Part shown: positions 1 to 10,766 of the stretch, piece by piece
Layout of the letters: every line of letters starts with the position of its first letter
Position numbering within the stretch: position 1 is the first letter of the stretch
DNA from: Dendrobium chrysotoxum
Lineage: Eukaryota > Streptophyta > Magnoliopsida > Asparagales > Orchidaceae
NCBI GenBank assembly: GCA_019925795.1
Contig: CM034314.1
Location: 28,575,774-28,639,773 of the forward strand
Length of the DNA: 64,000 nucleotides
Direction of reading: 5' to 3'
The notes under the pieces: generated by a model
What the model was told of the DNA's origin: nothing
Seen by the model: the letters and a program-made list of their open reading frames with translations, nothing else
The model's database searches: none
Position numbers and translations under genes: made by a program

Positions 1-904
1 ATGAAATAAAACTTAATGTTTGTCTTCTTCTTGTGTTTACACTAGAGAGAAGAGAGAGCCCAAAGGTGAGGGCGAGCGCAATACCCACCAGTCATTGAAA
101 GAGTCCGTGGCTCGTGGCTTATTTTCTTTTTCCCTTCTTCTGCTTCCCAACCGTCTGCTTTCTCCTTCTCTCCCACCCTTCGGCCCACCTTCAACACCAC
201 TAAAATCACCCCAATTCCACCTCCCCAAATCCCTTTGCCCATACCTAACGCCCCTTCCATCTCCCCATACCTGACGCCCCTTCCCTCTCCCCAATACCGT
301 CGGCCCACCCTTGCCACTTCCCTTATGATGACATCACTCAGAGATTCCGACATGTTTACCGGCGACGGAATCGTAGATCGACGGCTACGATTCAGAGTCT
401 TTACTTTTGATGTATTTTATGTTTTATTTATTTTGCATTTCAGTTTTCCTAGTTTACCCCTATGGGGAGTGTTTTCTTATTGTAAGCCTGAGGGCATTTG
501 AGTACTTTTCTTTTCTTTATGATTGAGACCTATATATAGCGGTCTTATGCTTTGTAAGAGGGTAATGAATGATGAAATAAAACTTAATGTTTGTCTTCTT
601 CTAGTGTTTACACTAGAGAGAAGAGAGAGCCCAAAGGTGAGGGCGAGCGCAATACCCACCAGTCATTGGAAGAGTCTGTGGCTCGTGGCTTATTTTCTTT
701 TTCCCTTCTTCTGCTTCCCAACCGTCTGCTTTCTCCTTCTCTCCCACCCTTCGGCTCACCTTCAACACCACTAAAATCACCCCAATTCCACCTTCCCAAA
801 TCCCTTTGCCCATACCTAACACCCCTTCCATCTCCCCATACCTGACGCCCCTTCCCTCTCCCCAATACCGTCGGCCCACCCTTGCCACTTCCCTTATGAT
901 GACT
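1..904 (+). mobile_element. Tandemly repeated Ty1/copia-type LTR
   Basis: Bases 1-333 recur at 572-904 with few differences, an offset of 571 bases. Between them (334-571) lies a U3-like stretch with GATCGACGGCTACGATT, a cleanup-style AT-rich tract and a TATATATA box. So one partial LTR (R-U5) is followed by a whole LTR, with no internal domain between. The repeat carries the motif CTCGTGGCTTAT and a GGTGAGGGC block that reappear, on the other strand, in the LTR of the decayed copia element at about 3.24-3.66 kb; the two belong to one family. No primer-binding site follows 904. Open frames inside the pyrimidine-rich U5 are not genes. Confidence 0.6.
531..538 (+). promoter_or_regulatory. TATA box of the copia LTR
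   Basis: TATATATA lies about 30-40 bases before the block that is repeated at 1 and 572, so transcription would start near 565-570. The related LTR on the minus strand has TATTTATAG at the matching place (about 3425). Confidence 0.5.
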
Positions 905-3120
905 TCAATCATCATAATTGTTTCCTAAACTAGCTCAAGCAAGAAAGGAAAGATTGGGATTTATTTAAAATTCAAATTTGAATTTCAAATACTTTCCATA
1001 TTTGCAAATTCTAAATAAGGAAAGTGTTTAATTATAAGTCCAATTTAAAATTAAATTAGATTGGATTTATTATTCTCCTTCCTAATTTACAATGACTTGT
1101 TTGGAAGCTTTTAAAACCCTCCCCAATCCCCTCCTTACTCTCCTCATGCCGCCGGCCCCCATTATTGGGCTCCCCATGATTTTTCCTATTGAAGCCCTAA
1201 GCCTTATTTGAATTTGAATTCAATTTTCAAATTCAATTCCCTCCCAAACTATTCAAATCTGAAATTAATTTCAGATTTATTGATAATCACTACTCCCAAC
1301 CCTAAACCTAGATCACACATAACCCTAGCCTTTTCCCCTCTCCCTCAGTGGCCGCCACTTTGAAATCCTAACCTTTTCCCCTCTCCCTCAGTTGCTTCAC
1401 TTTGAAATCCTAACCTTTCATGAGTTTTAAAACAAAGAAGAGAAGACAAGCTCTCTCCTCCTTCTCCCATTGATGCATGGCCGACCCTGAGGTCGACCAC
1501 GGATTCGCCTACAACAATCAAGGAGAAATCGATATCTTGCTATCTCCTTTCTTCGATCCCGACTTTAGCATTGACTTACACCGTCGAGGAATACGTCGAC
1601 CGCATCCTCGACACCTTGGCAGAAGTCATCGACGAACAACAACCATCTGGTTCGTGGCAAATCATTGGCTGTCCACCGCCTTCTCCAACTCCGACTACTT
1701 CTCCGACGAACAAGATCCTACGCGTCACTTGTCTTGTGGTGGCATCTCTAGGGTTGCTTCTACCCTTTCTCCGCTAAACCCCAACTGTCAGAGCAAGAGT
1801 GAAGGAACTCAAGGTGAAAACCTCCCGTTGTTACGTTGTGGATTATTGTTTCATTGTCATTAGTTTACTTTCTTATTTTTGTTGTTGCTTGCAAGTGCCA
1901 CGTTAATCTCCTTTGTAATTGATTGCTATTACTTAATTTCCTAACGACAATTTCTAAGATTCCAACTTGGTGAAACATAAGTTTAAATTAGCAAATCTAA
2001 AGTTCACATTATTGTTAATTTCCAAAAGCAATCCTTGTTCACTTGTATGTTTCACATTAGATCCACTCACACATACTCTCAATATGGGTTAAGCGGATAA
2101 GTCTTCATAATTAAACGATGCCATGATTGAGGAAGAGTCGAAGATATAAGGTTAGGGAGAGGGTTTACCGTTCTCGTGTTCTTGGTGCTTGTTCCACCAT
2201 TTCCCAAACCGGTCGTCGAGTTGTTGAGATTGCTCCTTGAACCAAACAAGTCTTGTAATCGATAATAAGTTAAGGCTTCGGGATGGAGGTAAGGGTGGAG
2301 TGTGGCAGGCCAGGGGAGGAGGGTTCACGTCTTCCTTCCTCAAGAGAATGATCAATTTAGGATGAATATTTTATGAGGGGTGGGGTTGTGGCCGGCCATC
2401 AAAGGGAGAGAGGAAGCATGAGTTTTAATTTCAAATTTAGAGGATATATGAAATATGAAAATAATTCCAGCAATTAGCAAAATCTGAAATTAATTTGGGA
2501 GCAATTAATTGCGGAGAATTAATTGGAAGGAGCACTTAAGGAAAGGATGAAAGAGGCAAGAAGGAAGGGGAGCTAACAATGATTGGGGAGTTGGATTGGT
2601 GATTTAATAGAGTTGCCAATAATAGCTTCCTAATTAAGGAAATAGGATTTATAACAAATCTCCAAATCTAAAATTAATTTGGAGTAATTGATTGAGGAGA
2701 ATTCATTGGAAGGATCAAAAGGGGAAAGGGAGAGAGGGACGACAGGTAGCTTGAGGGGGGGAGTTGATTTGGGGAGTTAAGAGACTTGCCAAACATAGAA
2801 TATTAATTAAGGAAGGAGGAATTATGGCAAATCTTCTACTTAAATTCAAATTGGCAGGATTGGGGAACTTTCCTGGCATAACTCATCTTATTTTAAGAAA
2901 GAAATTCAAATTCAAATGAATTAAAATCTGAATTTAAGACTTTCCTAATTTAAGATGTGCCAAATATGGAAAGTATTGATTACTTGATTTGAAATTTTGG
3001 AGGCAATGGGAAAGAGGGGGATGGCCGGCAGCTAGGAGGGGAAGGGGCCGGTGGTTAGGGTGGGGAATCGGTCAAAGGGGGAGGGAAAGGTGGCCGGCGG
3101 TTTAGGAAGAGAAAAAAATG
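905..3120. other. Noncoding, modular repetitive sequence
   Basis: No recognisable gene. The stretch alternates AT-rich blocks built on AAATTTGAATTTCAAAT and AAATCTGAAATTAATTT with purine- or pyrimidine-rich blocks holding CCGGCC motifs. Similar modules occur in both orientations (about 960-1340 against about 2400-3080, the latter largely reversed). Two overlapping frames at 1477-1863 and 1571-1777 look slightly codon-biased (one contains TYTVEEYVDRILDTL), but they swap frame in mid-course and match no family I know. They may be the relic of a TE gag or an unknown gene fragment. Confidence 0.4.
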
Positions 3121-3172
3121 GAGGGAGGGAGGGAGGGAGGGAGGGAGGGGGGGGGGGGGGGGGGGGGGGGGG
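3121..3172 (+). repeat. (GGGA)n followed by a 26-base poly-G run
   Basis: Six or so GGGA units pass directly into an unbroken run of 26 G (3147-3172). Such a run can form G-quadruplexes and is prone to length error in sequencing, so the exact count should be treated with caution. Confidence 0.9.
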
Positions 3173-3234
3173 CACGGTTTAGGGTGGGGGATCGGCCAAG
3201 GGGTGGATTGTTGAGTGGCCGGTGGCTAGGGGAA

Positions 3235-3662
3235 AATAGCAAGACGAACTTGAGGTGGAGATAAACCACGAGCCCGGACGCTTCCTGCGGCTGATGGGTA
3301 GTGCTTTGCCCTCACCAAGGGACTTCAAACTCTCACAAGAGCTCTCATAACTCTCCAAGAAACAAAGTGCAGAAATTTTTTTATCATAGTAATCATCATT
3401 CTCTCCAAAGAGGGAGACAGGTCTATAAATAAACAAAATACAATAATATGTCCAATGACAAAAGTACCCCCTGAGGTCACATAAGCTTACTCCCTCAAAT
3501 GAAGGTAAAAACGAAAAAGATACATAATAAAATCAAATACAAATAGATGCTCAAAAATAAAGTGGCCTAATCGTAGCCGTCGATCTTTTGCTTCTTCTCT
3601 GATAGACTTTCCACGGTCAAATGTCCTCATCAGTTGGTCACAACTTCTGAATTATTTCAACA
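3235..3662 (-). mobile_element. 3' LTR of a decayed Ty1/copia element
   Basis: Read on the minus strand the LTR begins TGTTGAAATAATTCAG at 3662, directly after the polypurine tract GCTTGAAGAGGAG, the classic junction of many plant copia elements. It carries GATCGACGGCTACGATT and a TATTTATAG box near 3425, and matches the LTR at 1-904 (opposite strand). The inner end near 3235 is approximate. Confidence 0.6.
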
Positions 3663-3689
3663 CTCCTCTTCAAGCTATGTTTTATAAGT

Positions 3690-5460
3690 CGATCATGCAC
3701 AAGTTGTTGATTAGATTATTAACTCATTCTAGGTAAATATTAATGAGGATTTCTGAGAGTTTTTTTAAATATAGTTTTAATTGGATTAGTTGATTTTTAA
3801 TTTTTCTGAGATCAATTGTTAGTCTATCTCAATATATTTAGTCAAATCAGGGTGATAGGATTTAGTGCAATACTTATAGCAGTCTTGTAATCATATTACA
3901 GTTTTTAAAAAAATTTTACTTGATAATTTAATTCATCTAACATTCTTTTCAACCATATTTCTTCATGAATACTACATGCCATTGCCTTATATTCAACTTT
4001 ATTACTAAGTGTACCCACTCATTTTAACATATTTAGATAATCCACCAGACCAATCATGAGGGGATTATTTGAGGTCATATTAAGCTTTTTCCAAGTTTAC
4101 ATACCTTATTGGTATTTCTTTGATTTTCCAATATAGGTGTGATCTCCATGTACACTTCCTCCCCAAGATTCTCATTAAAAGAAAATTTTTAATATCGAGT
4201 TGATGTAAAGGAAAATTCAAAATTGCCATTAAAGCAAGAAAAACTCAAATCATATTGAGTTTGAATATGAGAGAGAGCTTCTCCATAGTCAAATCATGCA
4301 TTTAGATGCAGGTCCGGCTTTGAATTTATTCACTCTTTCATCTGCTTTATGTTTGACTGTAAAAATCCAATTGCACCCAACCAACTTTTTTTCATAGTGG
4401 AAGTTCAAAAACATTCCACAAACCATTCTTTTCTAAGACTTGGATTCTTTCATTATAGGTTTTTTTCCATTTTGGGGTTTTAAAAACTTCATGAACATTA
4501 TTTAGAATTTGAAGTTAATTAAAAGAAGAAACAAAAGCACGAAATAAGTATAAAGCTCTTTAGAAGTCATGAAATCATAAAGTAGGTATCTGGTGCATGA
4601 CCTCATCACTTTCTTTAAGGCAATAAAAGGTGGAGATTATAATCATCATCTATGAATTTATGCTCACCAATTTGTATTTCATTAATCCTTAAATCAAATT
4701 TAGGTTATTAGTTGTGCTAGAGATATGTCCACTGCTCCCCTTTCTTGATTTGTTTTTTTTCCTTTTCCCTCCATGAAGCTCATTCTGCATAAGTTGGAAG
4801 TATTGACAAAATGATGGGAGATTCTATAGTTTTGGTGAGACTTCAGGTTGAATGAGGGGCAATAAAAACATGTTCATTACATATAGGTTTGATGCGAGAG
4901 GATAGTCAATGACAAGTTCACTCATGAAATTCTTGTTCTTGAATTTCCTTCCCTTACATTTTGGGCTTCAAGTAGTAAGGTTGGTGTCCAAGAAATGCTA
5001 AATCAATAGAATTATATTTTTTTCTAATGACTCGAAAATAGCATTTGTATCATTAGTTATTTAGGGAGTAACCAATAAAGATACACTGGCCAGATCTAGG
5101 ATCTAATTTGCTCCAATGTTAAGAATGAATGTGAATGACAAAACACCTAAAGATTTTCAAGGAAAAGAAGAAATAGCTTTGGTTTTTTAAGATGAATAGA
5201 GGTTTTGAATAAGTGTTTGAAATTTAAATACTCTTGAGAACATTCTACTTATGAGACATATAGTTATTATAAGAAGTTCTCCTCAAAGATAAGAACATCT
5301 ATGAAAAATACCAGTGATCAAGCTACCTTTAAGAGGTATCTATTTTTCCTTCCAACAATCTCATTTTATTGAGGAGCATCAACAAAGCAATTTTGGTGGA
5401 TAATCTCTTAATATAAAAGATAACCTTTTATGATAGATTCTAAGTGTTAAATGGCATTGT
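3690..5460 (-). pseudogene. Decayed copia pol (integrase, RT, RNase H)
   Basis: Short stretches of a copia polyprotein can be read on the minus strand in the right order. Near 5310-5400 stands an integrase end of the TPQQNGIVERKN type (read as APQ-stop-NEIVGRKNRYL). Near 4330-4380 is an RT start (VGCNWIFTVK then HKADERVNKFKA), and near 4120-4180 GEEVYMEITP, the VYMEQPPGF equivalent. At about 3925-4010 is RNase H with KVEYKAMACSIHEEIWLK. Frames shift and stop codons are frequent, so nothing is translated. The polypurine tract and 3' LTR follow at 3662. The 5' part (gag, 5' LTR) is missing and abuts LINE sequence near 5480. Confidence 0.7.
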
Positions 5461-5480
5461 CAATATTTAAAACTTGAATT

Positions 5481-6088
5481 TTGAACTCAATTTGTGTGTG
5501 GATCATGATGTTGAAGTATTTAAAAATTTATCCCACTTTAAAATTTTCTTACATCAAGAAAAATAAGAGTAATGGTGAAATAGATGGGGATATTATTAGT
5601 AGAATTCAAGTTGGATGGTTGAAGTGGAGGAATGCATCGTGTGATAGAAAAGTACCCCTCAAACTTAATGGAAATTCTATAAGATGGTGGTGAGACTTGC
5701 AATGCTTTATGGCATAGAATGTTGGCCATTAACAGTGAAGCATAAAATTAAGTTCAGTGTTGCAGAGCTGAGGAAAAGCAGGTGGCTTTACTCTTAGCAA
5801 CATAATGGGAAACGAGCAAATACATGAAAAGGTTGGAGTAGCTCCAATGGCAGATAAGATTAGAGAGGGTCGCCTTAGATGGCTTGGTTACATAAAATAT
5901 CGACCTTCTAATGACTCAGTTAGAAGAGTAGATTTATTAGATTTGACCTATGCTAAGAAAAGTAAAGGTAGACCTAAAAAGGCTTGGTTAGAAAATATTA
6001 GAAATGATATTTTTTTATTAGTTTTAAATGAGAATTTGACACTTAACAGGACACAATGGAGAAAAATGATTCATGTAGCCGACCCCAC
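5481..6088 (+). pseudogene. 3' end of an RTE-clade LINE reverse transcriptase
   Basis: The translation in shifting frames follows the C-terminal part of plant RTE-type LINE ORF2: NGEIDGDI, GWLKWRNAS, CDRKVPLKLNG, then VGVAPMADKIREGRLRWLGY, RRVDLLD, KGRPKKAWLENI, and finally RTQWRKMIHVADPTWG. The DNA ends in the family signature GTAGCCGACCCCA. At least two frameshifts or stops lie between 5690 and 5805, so it is a 5'-truncated dead copy. It is the left arm of a large palindrome with the next entry. Confidence 0.75.
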
Positions 6089-6272
6089 GTGGGGTCGACT
6101 ACAAGAATCTTTTTTCTCCATTGCTCTACTAAGAGTCAAATTCTCATTTAAATATAATAAACAAAGGTCATTTATAATACTTTCTAACCAAGTCTTTTTA
6201 GATCTACCTCTACCTTTTTTAACATAGGTCGGATCTAAAACATCTACTCTTCTAACTAGGTCATCAGAAGGC
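6089..6272 (-). repeat. Inverted copy of the LINE 3' end (palindrome right arm)
   Basis: The sequence is the reverse complement of about 5905-6088 with scattered mismatches and a small insertion. The centre is GACCCCACGTGGGGTC at 6081-6096. Matching landmarks are the CTTCTAATGACTCAGTTAGA region of the left arm and its counterpart near 6245-6270. Together the arms form a fold-back of about 370 bp with no spacer. Confidence 0.8.
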
Positions 6273-7205
6273 TGATGCTAGTAAAGTGCAAATCCATGAA
6301 AGGAAAAATTGTTCAATAAGTTTTTACATGGAACAACAGAAGTGGTCAAAAAAAGGCTGCAAACTATTATTGTGACGTGCAACCATTGTGGCATTGCCTA
6401 TATCTTAATCATCCCAAAAAATTCGTCAGCACTTTTACCACCATTCTAGCTATTAGCTAAGCATAAGCACAATGTTTGCCAATAACTTGTTATCGATACA
6501 ATAACTTTACAAAAGCACAGTTTCAAGGGTGAACTTCTACCACCATTGTTTGGGTGGAATGATTCCACATGTAATGGGATCTATGTCTCCTTTGGATGAG
6601 TGATTTTCATAATTTTAGTTTGGTAAATCCCCACTTACTCATGTAATTTTTCATTCAAGTAATGAGATTTATCTTCCTATCTACTTGCAATTATGCCTTT
6701 TTCTTTGGCTACATCAAAACCATCAAAATGATCAATCTAGAAACTTTTCTAAAAAGAATTAAAACAAACATTTTGAAATTAACTCAAATAATGCAAGGGT
6801 ATTTGTGGTACAAAGCACAAACGGTTTTTTTCTACTTTCCTGATAATCTATGTGAGATTTTTTTGTCTTAAGTATTGTAACATTGCTTAAATTCAAAAAA
6901 AAATTAAAAACAGTACATCAAATCATAGCTAAAACCACTTTTTTCTCCATCAGAAGGTTCTAGTAATATTCAACAACAATACAATGCAAGAATTAAAGAA
7001 TAATCCATGAACTTCCTACATTAATTCATCTACTGCATTGATACATGTATCGTAGAATTATAGTAAACTAAATAGAAGAAATATTTCAACTTTAAGAGGC
7101 ACATTATTCAGCAATAGTCATTGATCAGAACATAAGTGAGAGATACCTCGGAAACAAGACATCTTCCATCAATAAAAAAGCAGTATGCACGAAGCAAAGA
7201 CTTAC
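6273..7205. other. AT-rich sequence, probable downstream intron of the protease gene
   Basis: No exon or TE core was recognised. If the protease gene to the right is intact, this is its second intron, starting at the donor GTAAGT (7205-7200, minus). No third exon of the family (the zinc-finger-like C-x2-C region after the split Cys codon) was found between 1 and 7205. Confidence 0.4.
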
Positions 7206-8052
7206 AGGTAGATTTATGCTTCCCACTCTGCAAATATGCTGCAAAAGGTTCCGTATATGTGAGACATTGGAGGACTGAATTCAGATAACACGTATTTCCC
7301 AGGTTCTCCAAACCAGCACCCTACAATAAAACATATCTTTCATGTTTAGGAAAAAATTCATATCACAAACCATATTGATTTAGATTCACACGCAGTTTAA
7401 GTTAAGGCTGAATAATAAACAAGTTTCACAAGGACTAAACCATTCCAGGAAAATAAGAAATGAAAAAACCAAAAAATGAATCAAAGAAAGAAATAGATGG
7501 AATGATGAAAATTAAAATAAAAAAAGCACTTTCCAAATAATTCATAAGAAAAATAACCAACTGAAAAGATAAAATCTACTGCCAAAATTTGACAGCCCGA
7601 CAGAAATCTACCAATGCATGAGAGATCTGTTGAGGTAATCAAGATTCTTAGCAAGACCAAGCCAAAGCAACAGCAGAAAGCCCAAACATCAGGCAAAAAA
7701 GCCATCGACTGACAAAAATAACAAACACAAACCAAAAGAAACTCACGATCCTCTGGAAGCTGATCCTGAAGCTGAGTTCGGGATCCAATCCATGCTCATG
7801 AAACTCCCCTCCTGTCGATCTCTTTCCATGAGCTGCAGTCTCCGCTGCCGAGGGCCCAGTGCCGCCGCCCGATGCCTCCCTTCGCTCGTCCGCGCTACCA
7901 GGGTTTAAAATCTCGAGTCGGAAGTCCCCCGAGGAGATAGGGACGCCGCTGTAGGGCCTCCTCGCCGGGTGGAACTCAATTCTCCGAGAAAAGAGCGGCT
8001 GCCCAGCCGCAGACATTGCTGCGACTGCCTTCTCCTCCGCTGCCGCGGCCAT
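7206..8052 (-). CDS. Ubiquitin-specific protease, exons 1 and 2 (5' part)
   Basis: A deubiquitinase of the UBP/USP family (cysteine peptidase C19), which removes ubiquitin from proteins. Exon 1 is 8052-7747 (102 codons): a poorly conserved N-terminus with SRRIEFHPARRPYSG, as in plant UBP23/UBP25-type proteins, ending SFQRI. It joins at donor GTGAGT to exon 2 at 7320 (acceptor TTTATTGTAG). Exon 2, 7320-7206, reads GAGLENLGNTCYLNSVLQC then LTYTEPFAAYLQSGKHKST and ends inside a Cys codon at donor GTAAGT. The Cys of GNTCYLN is the catalytic nucleophile. The His box and the rest of the domain are not found in the window, so the gene either continues beyond base 1 through a very long intron holding the LINE and copia relics, or is a truncated copy. 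Exon 1 is CpG-rich, unlike its surroundings. The start was chosen because it is the first ATG of the conserved frame. Confidence 0.72.
7622..7740. repeat. Intron segment also found at 11191-11308
   Basis: About 119 bases of the protease intron 1, ending six bases before the donor site, recur at 11191-11308 with about five mismatches in the same orientation. Confidence 0.85.
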
Positions 8053-8103
8053 CCCAAACGATCTGCTTGGAGGACTAGGTTATTACAGGATTCGGAGAAA
8101 AAC

Positions 8104-9176
8104 TGTGCTTGGTAACAAGCAGAATTTAACGTAAATCCTGTCAAACAGACAAAAAAATAGCAACTTTAGGGGCTGTTTGGCAACAGGATTTACGCAGGAT
8201 TTGAGCAGGATTTAGCCTAAATCCTGCCAAACGGGATTTACGCTCGACCTTAATCTCACGGCGGAATAAATCCTCGGTTTCCCTCCTTTTCCGTAAATCC
8301 CTGATTTACTAAATCCTGTAGTTCGGTGGATTTACGGGATTTGGCCGAAGAAGCGCGCGAAAGGGAGAAAGTTACCTTCACAACGAGCGAGCTCCCGTCC
8401 TTATTTCCGATCAAAATGTCGTAACTTCCGATCCGACAGGAAAAGGGAACGTCGTCGAAGAAGCGAATTCGAACAACAACGAAGGAGCCGAAGAAGCCAC
8501 TCGTGCAATCTTACACCTCCTGCGAAGCAACGACGAAAAAAAAGATGAACAGAAAACCCTAGCTTAATTAATACAATTTAAAATATTAATAATAAAGTAA
8601 ATTAATTAAATAATTAATATTATTATTGCATAAATTAATTATCTAATTTAACTTTAATTAAATAATTAGTAATATAATTAGTAATTAAAACTAATATAAT
8701 TAGTGTAATTAATATAATTTAAAATAGAAGTTATTAAATATATAATTAATAGTGTAAATAATAATTAAATAATATTATTATTCTTGTTCATTTTCTTTTG
8801 ATTTTTCACGATATTGCTCTTGCTATAACTTGTCATACATAAGTAATTGAATAATTAAATGCCTAATAAGATAACTACAAGTACAATTAATTATTTCAAA
8901 AATTAAATAACAATTAAAAAATTAATGAAATGTTAACTAGGTGTATTGGTTAAAAGATTATAATGATATTACTTATCATTACAATTTATTGATATAAATC
9001 AAGACAGAAATTAATAATTTAATCTTACTTAAGAGAAAATTAAAAACATGATATATTTAATTTTATAATGAACTAACAGTCTTAAATCCTGGATTACGTT
9101 GCCAAACATTTCACAGGATTTAAGAGGATTTATCACCTAAGTTGTCAAACGGTTTTTTGGATTTTAGCAGCCCCAG
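8104..9176. mobile_element. Non-autonomous DNA element, GGGGCTG type, copy 1
   Basis: From about 8169 the sequence reads GGGGCTGTTTGGCAACAGG with repeats of AGGATTTACG. It ends near 9176 with TTTTAGCAGCCCC, giving GGGGCTG/CAGCCCC inverted ends. The middle has GC-rich text (ACAACGAGCGAGCTCCC) followed by an almost pure A/T block. A short inverted end sits just outside at 8104-8155 (GTCTGTTTGACAGGATTTAC on the minus strand), so another copy is nested or was cut there. This lies only about 50 bases upstream of the protease ATG. No transposase is present. The terminal style suggests hAT- or Harbinger-like MITEs; no clear target duplication was found. Confidence 0.55.
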
Positions 9177-9234
9177 GATTTACTAAATTTAGAATTTATA
9201 GGATTTACTAAATCCCAAGTAACTAAATCCTATT

Positions 9235-10110
9235 GGGGCTGTTTCGCAATAGGATTTGAGCAACATTTAGCATAAATCTTGTCAAATAGGATTTCAACTC
9301 GGCATAAATCCCACGGCGGAACAAATCCGTCTTTACCACCTTTTTGTGATAAATCTTAGATTTACTAAATCTAGGAGTTCGACAAATTTACGGGATTTAG
9401 CCGAAGAAGCTGTCAAATGGGAATGGGAGAAAATAGTTACCTTCACAACGAGCGAGCTCCCTCCCGCCGTCATCATTACTTCTGATTCAATTAAAGAACG
9501 GCGAGCTGTCGTGACTTCCAACCTGACATGAAGGAACATCTTCGTTCAAAACTTTACCTCATGTACAAAGCAGGCTAAGTCGAATAGGTAGGAACAGCTG
9601 AAGAAGGGGAAAAGCCTACAGCAAGAGAAATTCTTGAAATTAGCAGCCATTACATGACATAGAAGTATCATAAAAAATAATTAATTTGTTTCAATTAGTT
9701 TAATTAAAATTAATAAAAAATATATTGTACTTAATAATTAATTAATTATATAGATTAATTGATGATTAATTTAAATTTTAATTATATTATTTATAATGAT
9801 GAGTTATTAATAATAATTATAATTAGTAATTAATAATTAACTTATAAATAATTAAAATATGTAATTAAATTGAAATTAATAAGTAATTTTATAATTATAA
9901 TTTATTTACTATAATTGAAATTGAGATTATTAGATAATTTGTATTTTAAAATATAAATTAAGTAAAACTCAACCCTAAACGTCCTATCATCCAAATTAGA
10001 AATAAATCTAATTTAGCTTAATTAATATAAATTAAAATATTAATAAGTAATTAGATTAATTAAATAATTAATAATATAAACAAATAATTTAAACTAGCTT
10101 AATCAAATAA
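9235..10110. mobile_element. Non-autonomous DNA element, GGGGCTG type, copy 2
   Basis: A diverged direct copy of 8169-9100: GGGGCTGTTTCGCAATAGG at the left, the shared block CTTCACAACGAGCGAGCTCCC near 9440, then a long A/T block (9660-10110). The right terminus is not defined because the sequence runs into the NPH3-like fragment. No coding capacity. Confidence 0.5.
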
Positions 10111-10141
10111 TTAGTTGTATAGTTAGCGGCTACAGAGATTG

Positions 10142-10615
10142 ATTCTTGAAGCTAATTGTGAAGGCATAGACAAGATTAACATGAATGATTTTCCCGGTGG
10201 ACCACAAGCTTTTGAAATATGTGCTAAATTTTGCTATGGAAGGACTGTTACTCTCAGTGCCTACAATGTTGTTCCTGCATGATGTGCTGCAGAATACTTG
10301 GAAATGTCCGAGGGCGTCCAAAAAGGAAATTTAATGTACAAAATTGAGGTTTTCTTAAACTCGAGTGTACTACGCAGCAGAAGAGATTCCAGTTTTATTT
10401 GAGACGACTTTTTTACTGTTTTTAAAGTATTTTTAATAAAAAATTAAATTTTTTATAGTAAAAAATTATTTTAAACAACAGTAAAAAAACCGTTTCAAAC
10501 GAGACCTCAATCATTATTTTGCAAACCACAACTTCCTTGATGCCTTGGCCAGAAGAACTGAAGATTGAGGGACGAGGCATTGATTCCATTGCTTCCAAAT
10601 CCTCTGAGGATCTTT
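10142..10615 (+). pseudogene. NPH3/RPT2-like gene fragment, broken
   Basis: The frame reads ILEANCEGIDKINMNDFPGG, PQAFEICAKFCYGRTVTLSA, YNVVPA, a TGA stop where the family has Arg or Ala-Arg, then CAAEYLEMSEGVQKGNLMYK and IEVFLNSSVL. This is the end of the BTB domain of NPH3-type proteins (phototropin-signalling E3 adaptors). After a MITE (10389-10507) the frame resumes with ILQTTTSLMPWPEELKIEGR and GIDSIASKSSEDL. One in-frame stop, a MITE in the exon and the absence of the remaining exons show a dead fragment, not an expressed gene. Confidence 0.75.
10389..10507. mobile_element. MITE inside the NPH3-like exon
   Basis: About 119 bases with inverted ends: left TTTGAGACGACTTTTTTACT against right (reverse complement) GTTTGAAACGGTTTTTTTAC. 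It splits the NPH3 frame between DSS and IILQTT. The same TIR style (GTTTGGGACA / TTTGAGAC) occurs in the MITE cluster at 52.4-53.1 kb and at 54.38-54.57 kb. Confidence 0.65.
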
Positions 10616-10624
10616 CTAGTGTTC

Positions 10625-10766
10625 GAGAGATTATTCTGTGCGGAATCCAAACGCGTTCGGAGACGAATCCGGACTTGCCATGTCATCGGATGCACTGGGC
10701 CCTGGTGACGTGGCGCGCCCGAATTTGCCTCCAAACGCATTCGGATTCCGCACAGAATAATTTTCC
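10625..10766. mobile_element. 142-bp MITE with 9-bp target duplication
   Basis: Flanked by the perfect direct repeat CTAGTGTTC (10616-10624 and 10767-10775). Ends are inverted: ATTATTCTGTGCGGAATCC at the left and its reverse complement at the right. A 9-bp duplication suggests a Mutator-like origin; if only TAGTGTTC is counted (8 bp), hAT-like. It sits just after the NPH3-like reading frame. Confidence 0.8.

Noticed and set aside
1477..1863. Frame starting MADPEVDHGFAYNNQGEIDI as a gene
   Set aside because: The codon-biased part switches frame near 1570, no family is recognised, and the flanks are repeats; reported only as part of a noncoding stretch.
6273..7107. A third exon of the ubiquitin-specific protease
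   Set aside because: No stretch with the expected Cys-rich continuation or a suitable acceptor-donor pair was found.
7481..7735. Frame MVCVCYFCQSMAFLPDV as a protein
   Set aside because: It is the read-through of protease intron 1 beyond the donor site.
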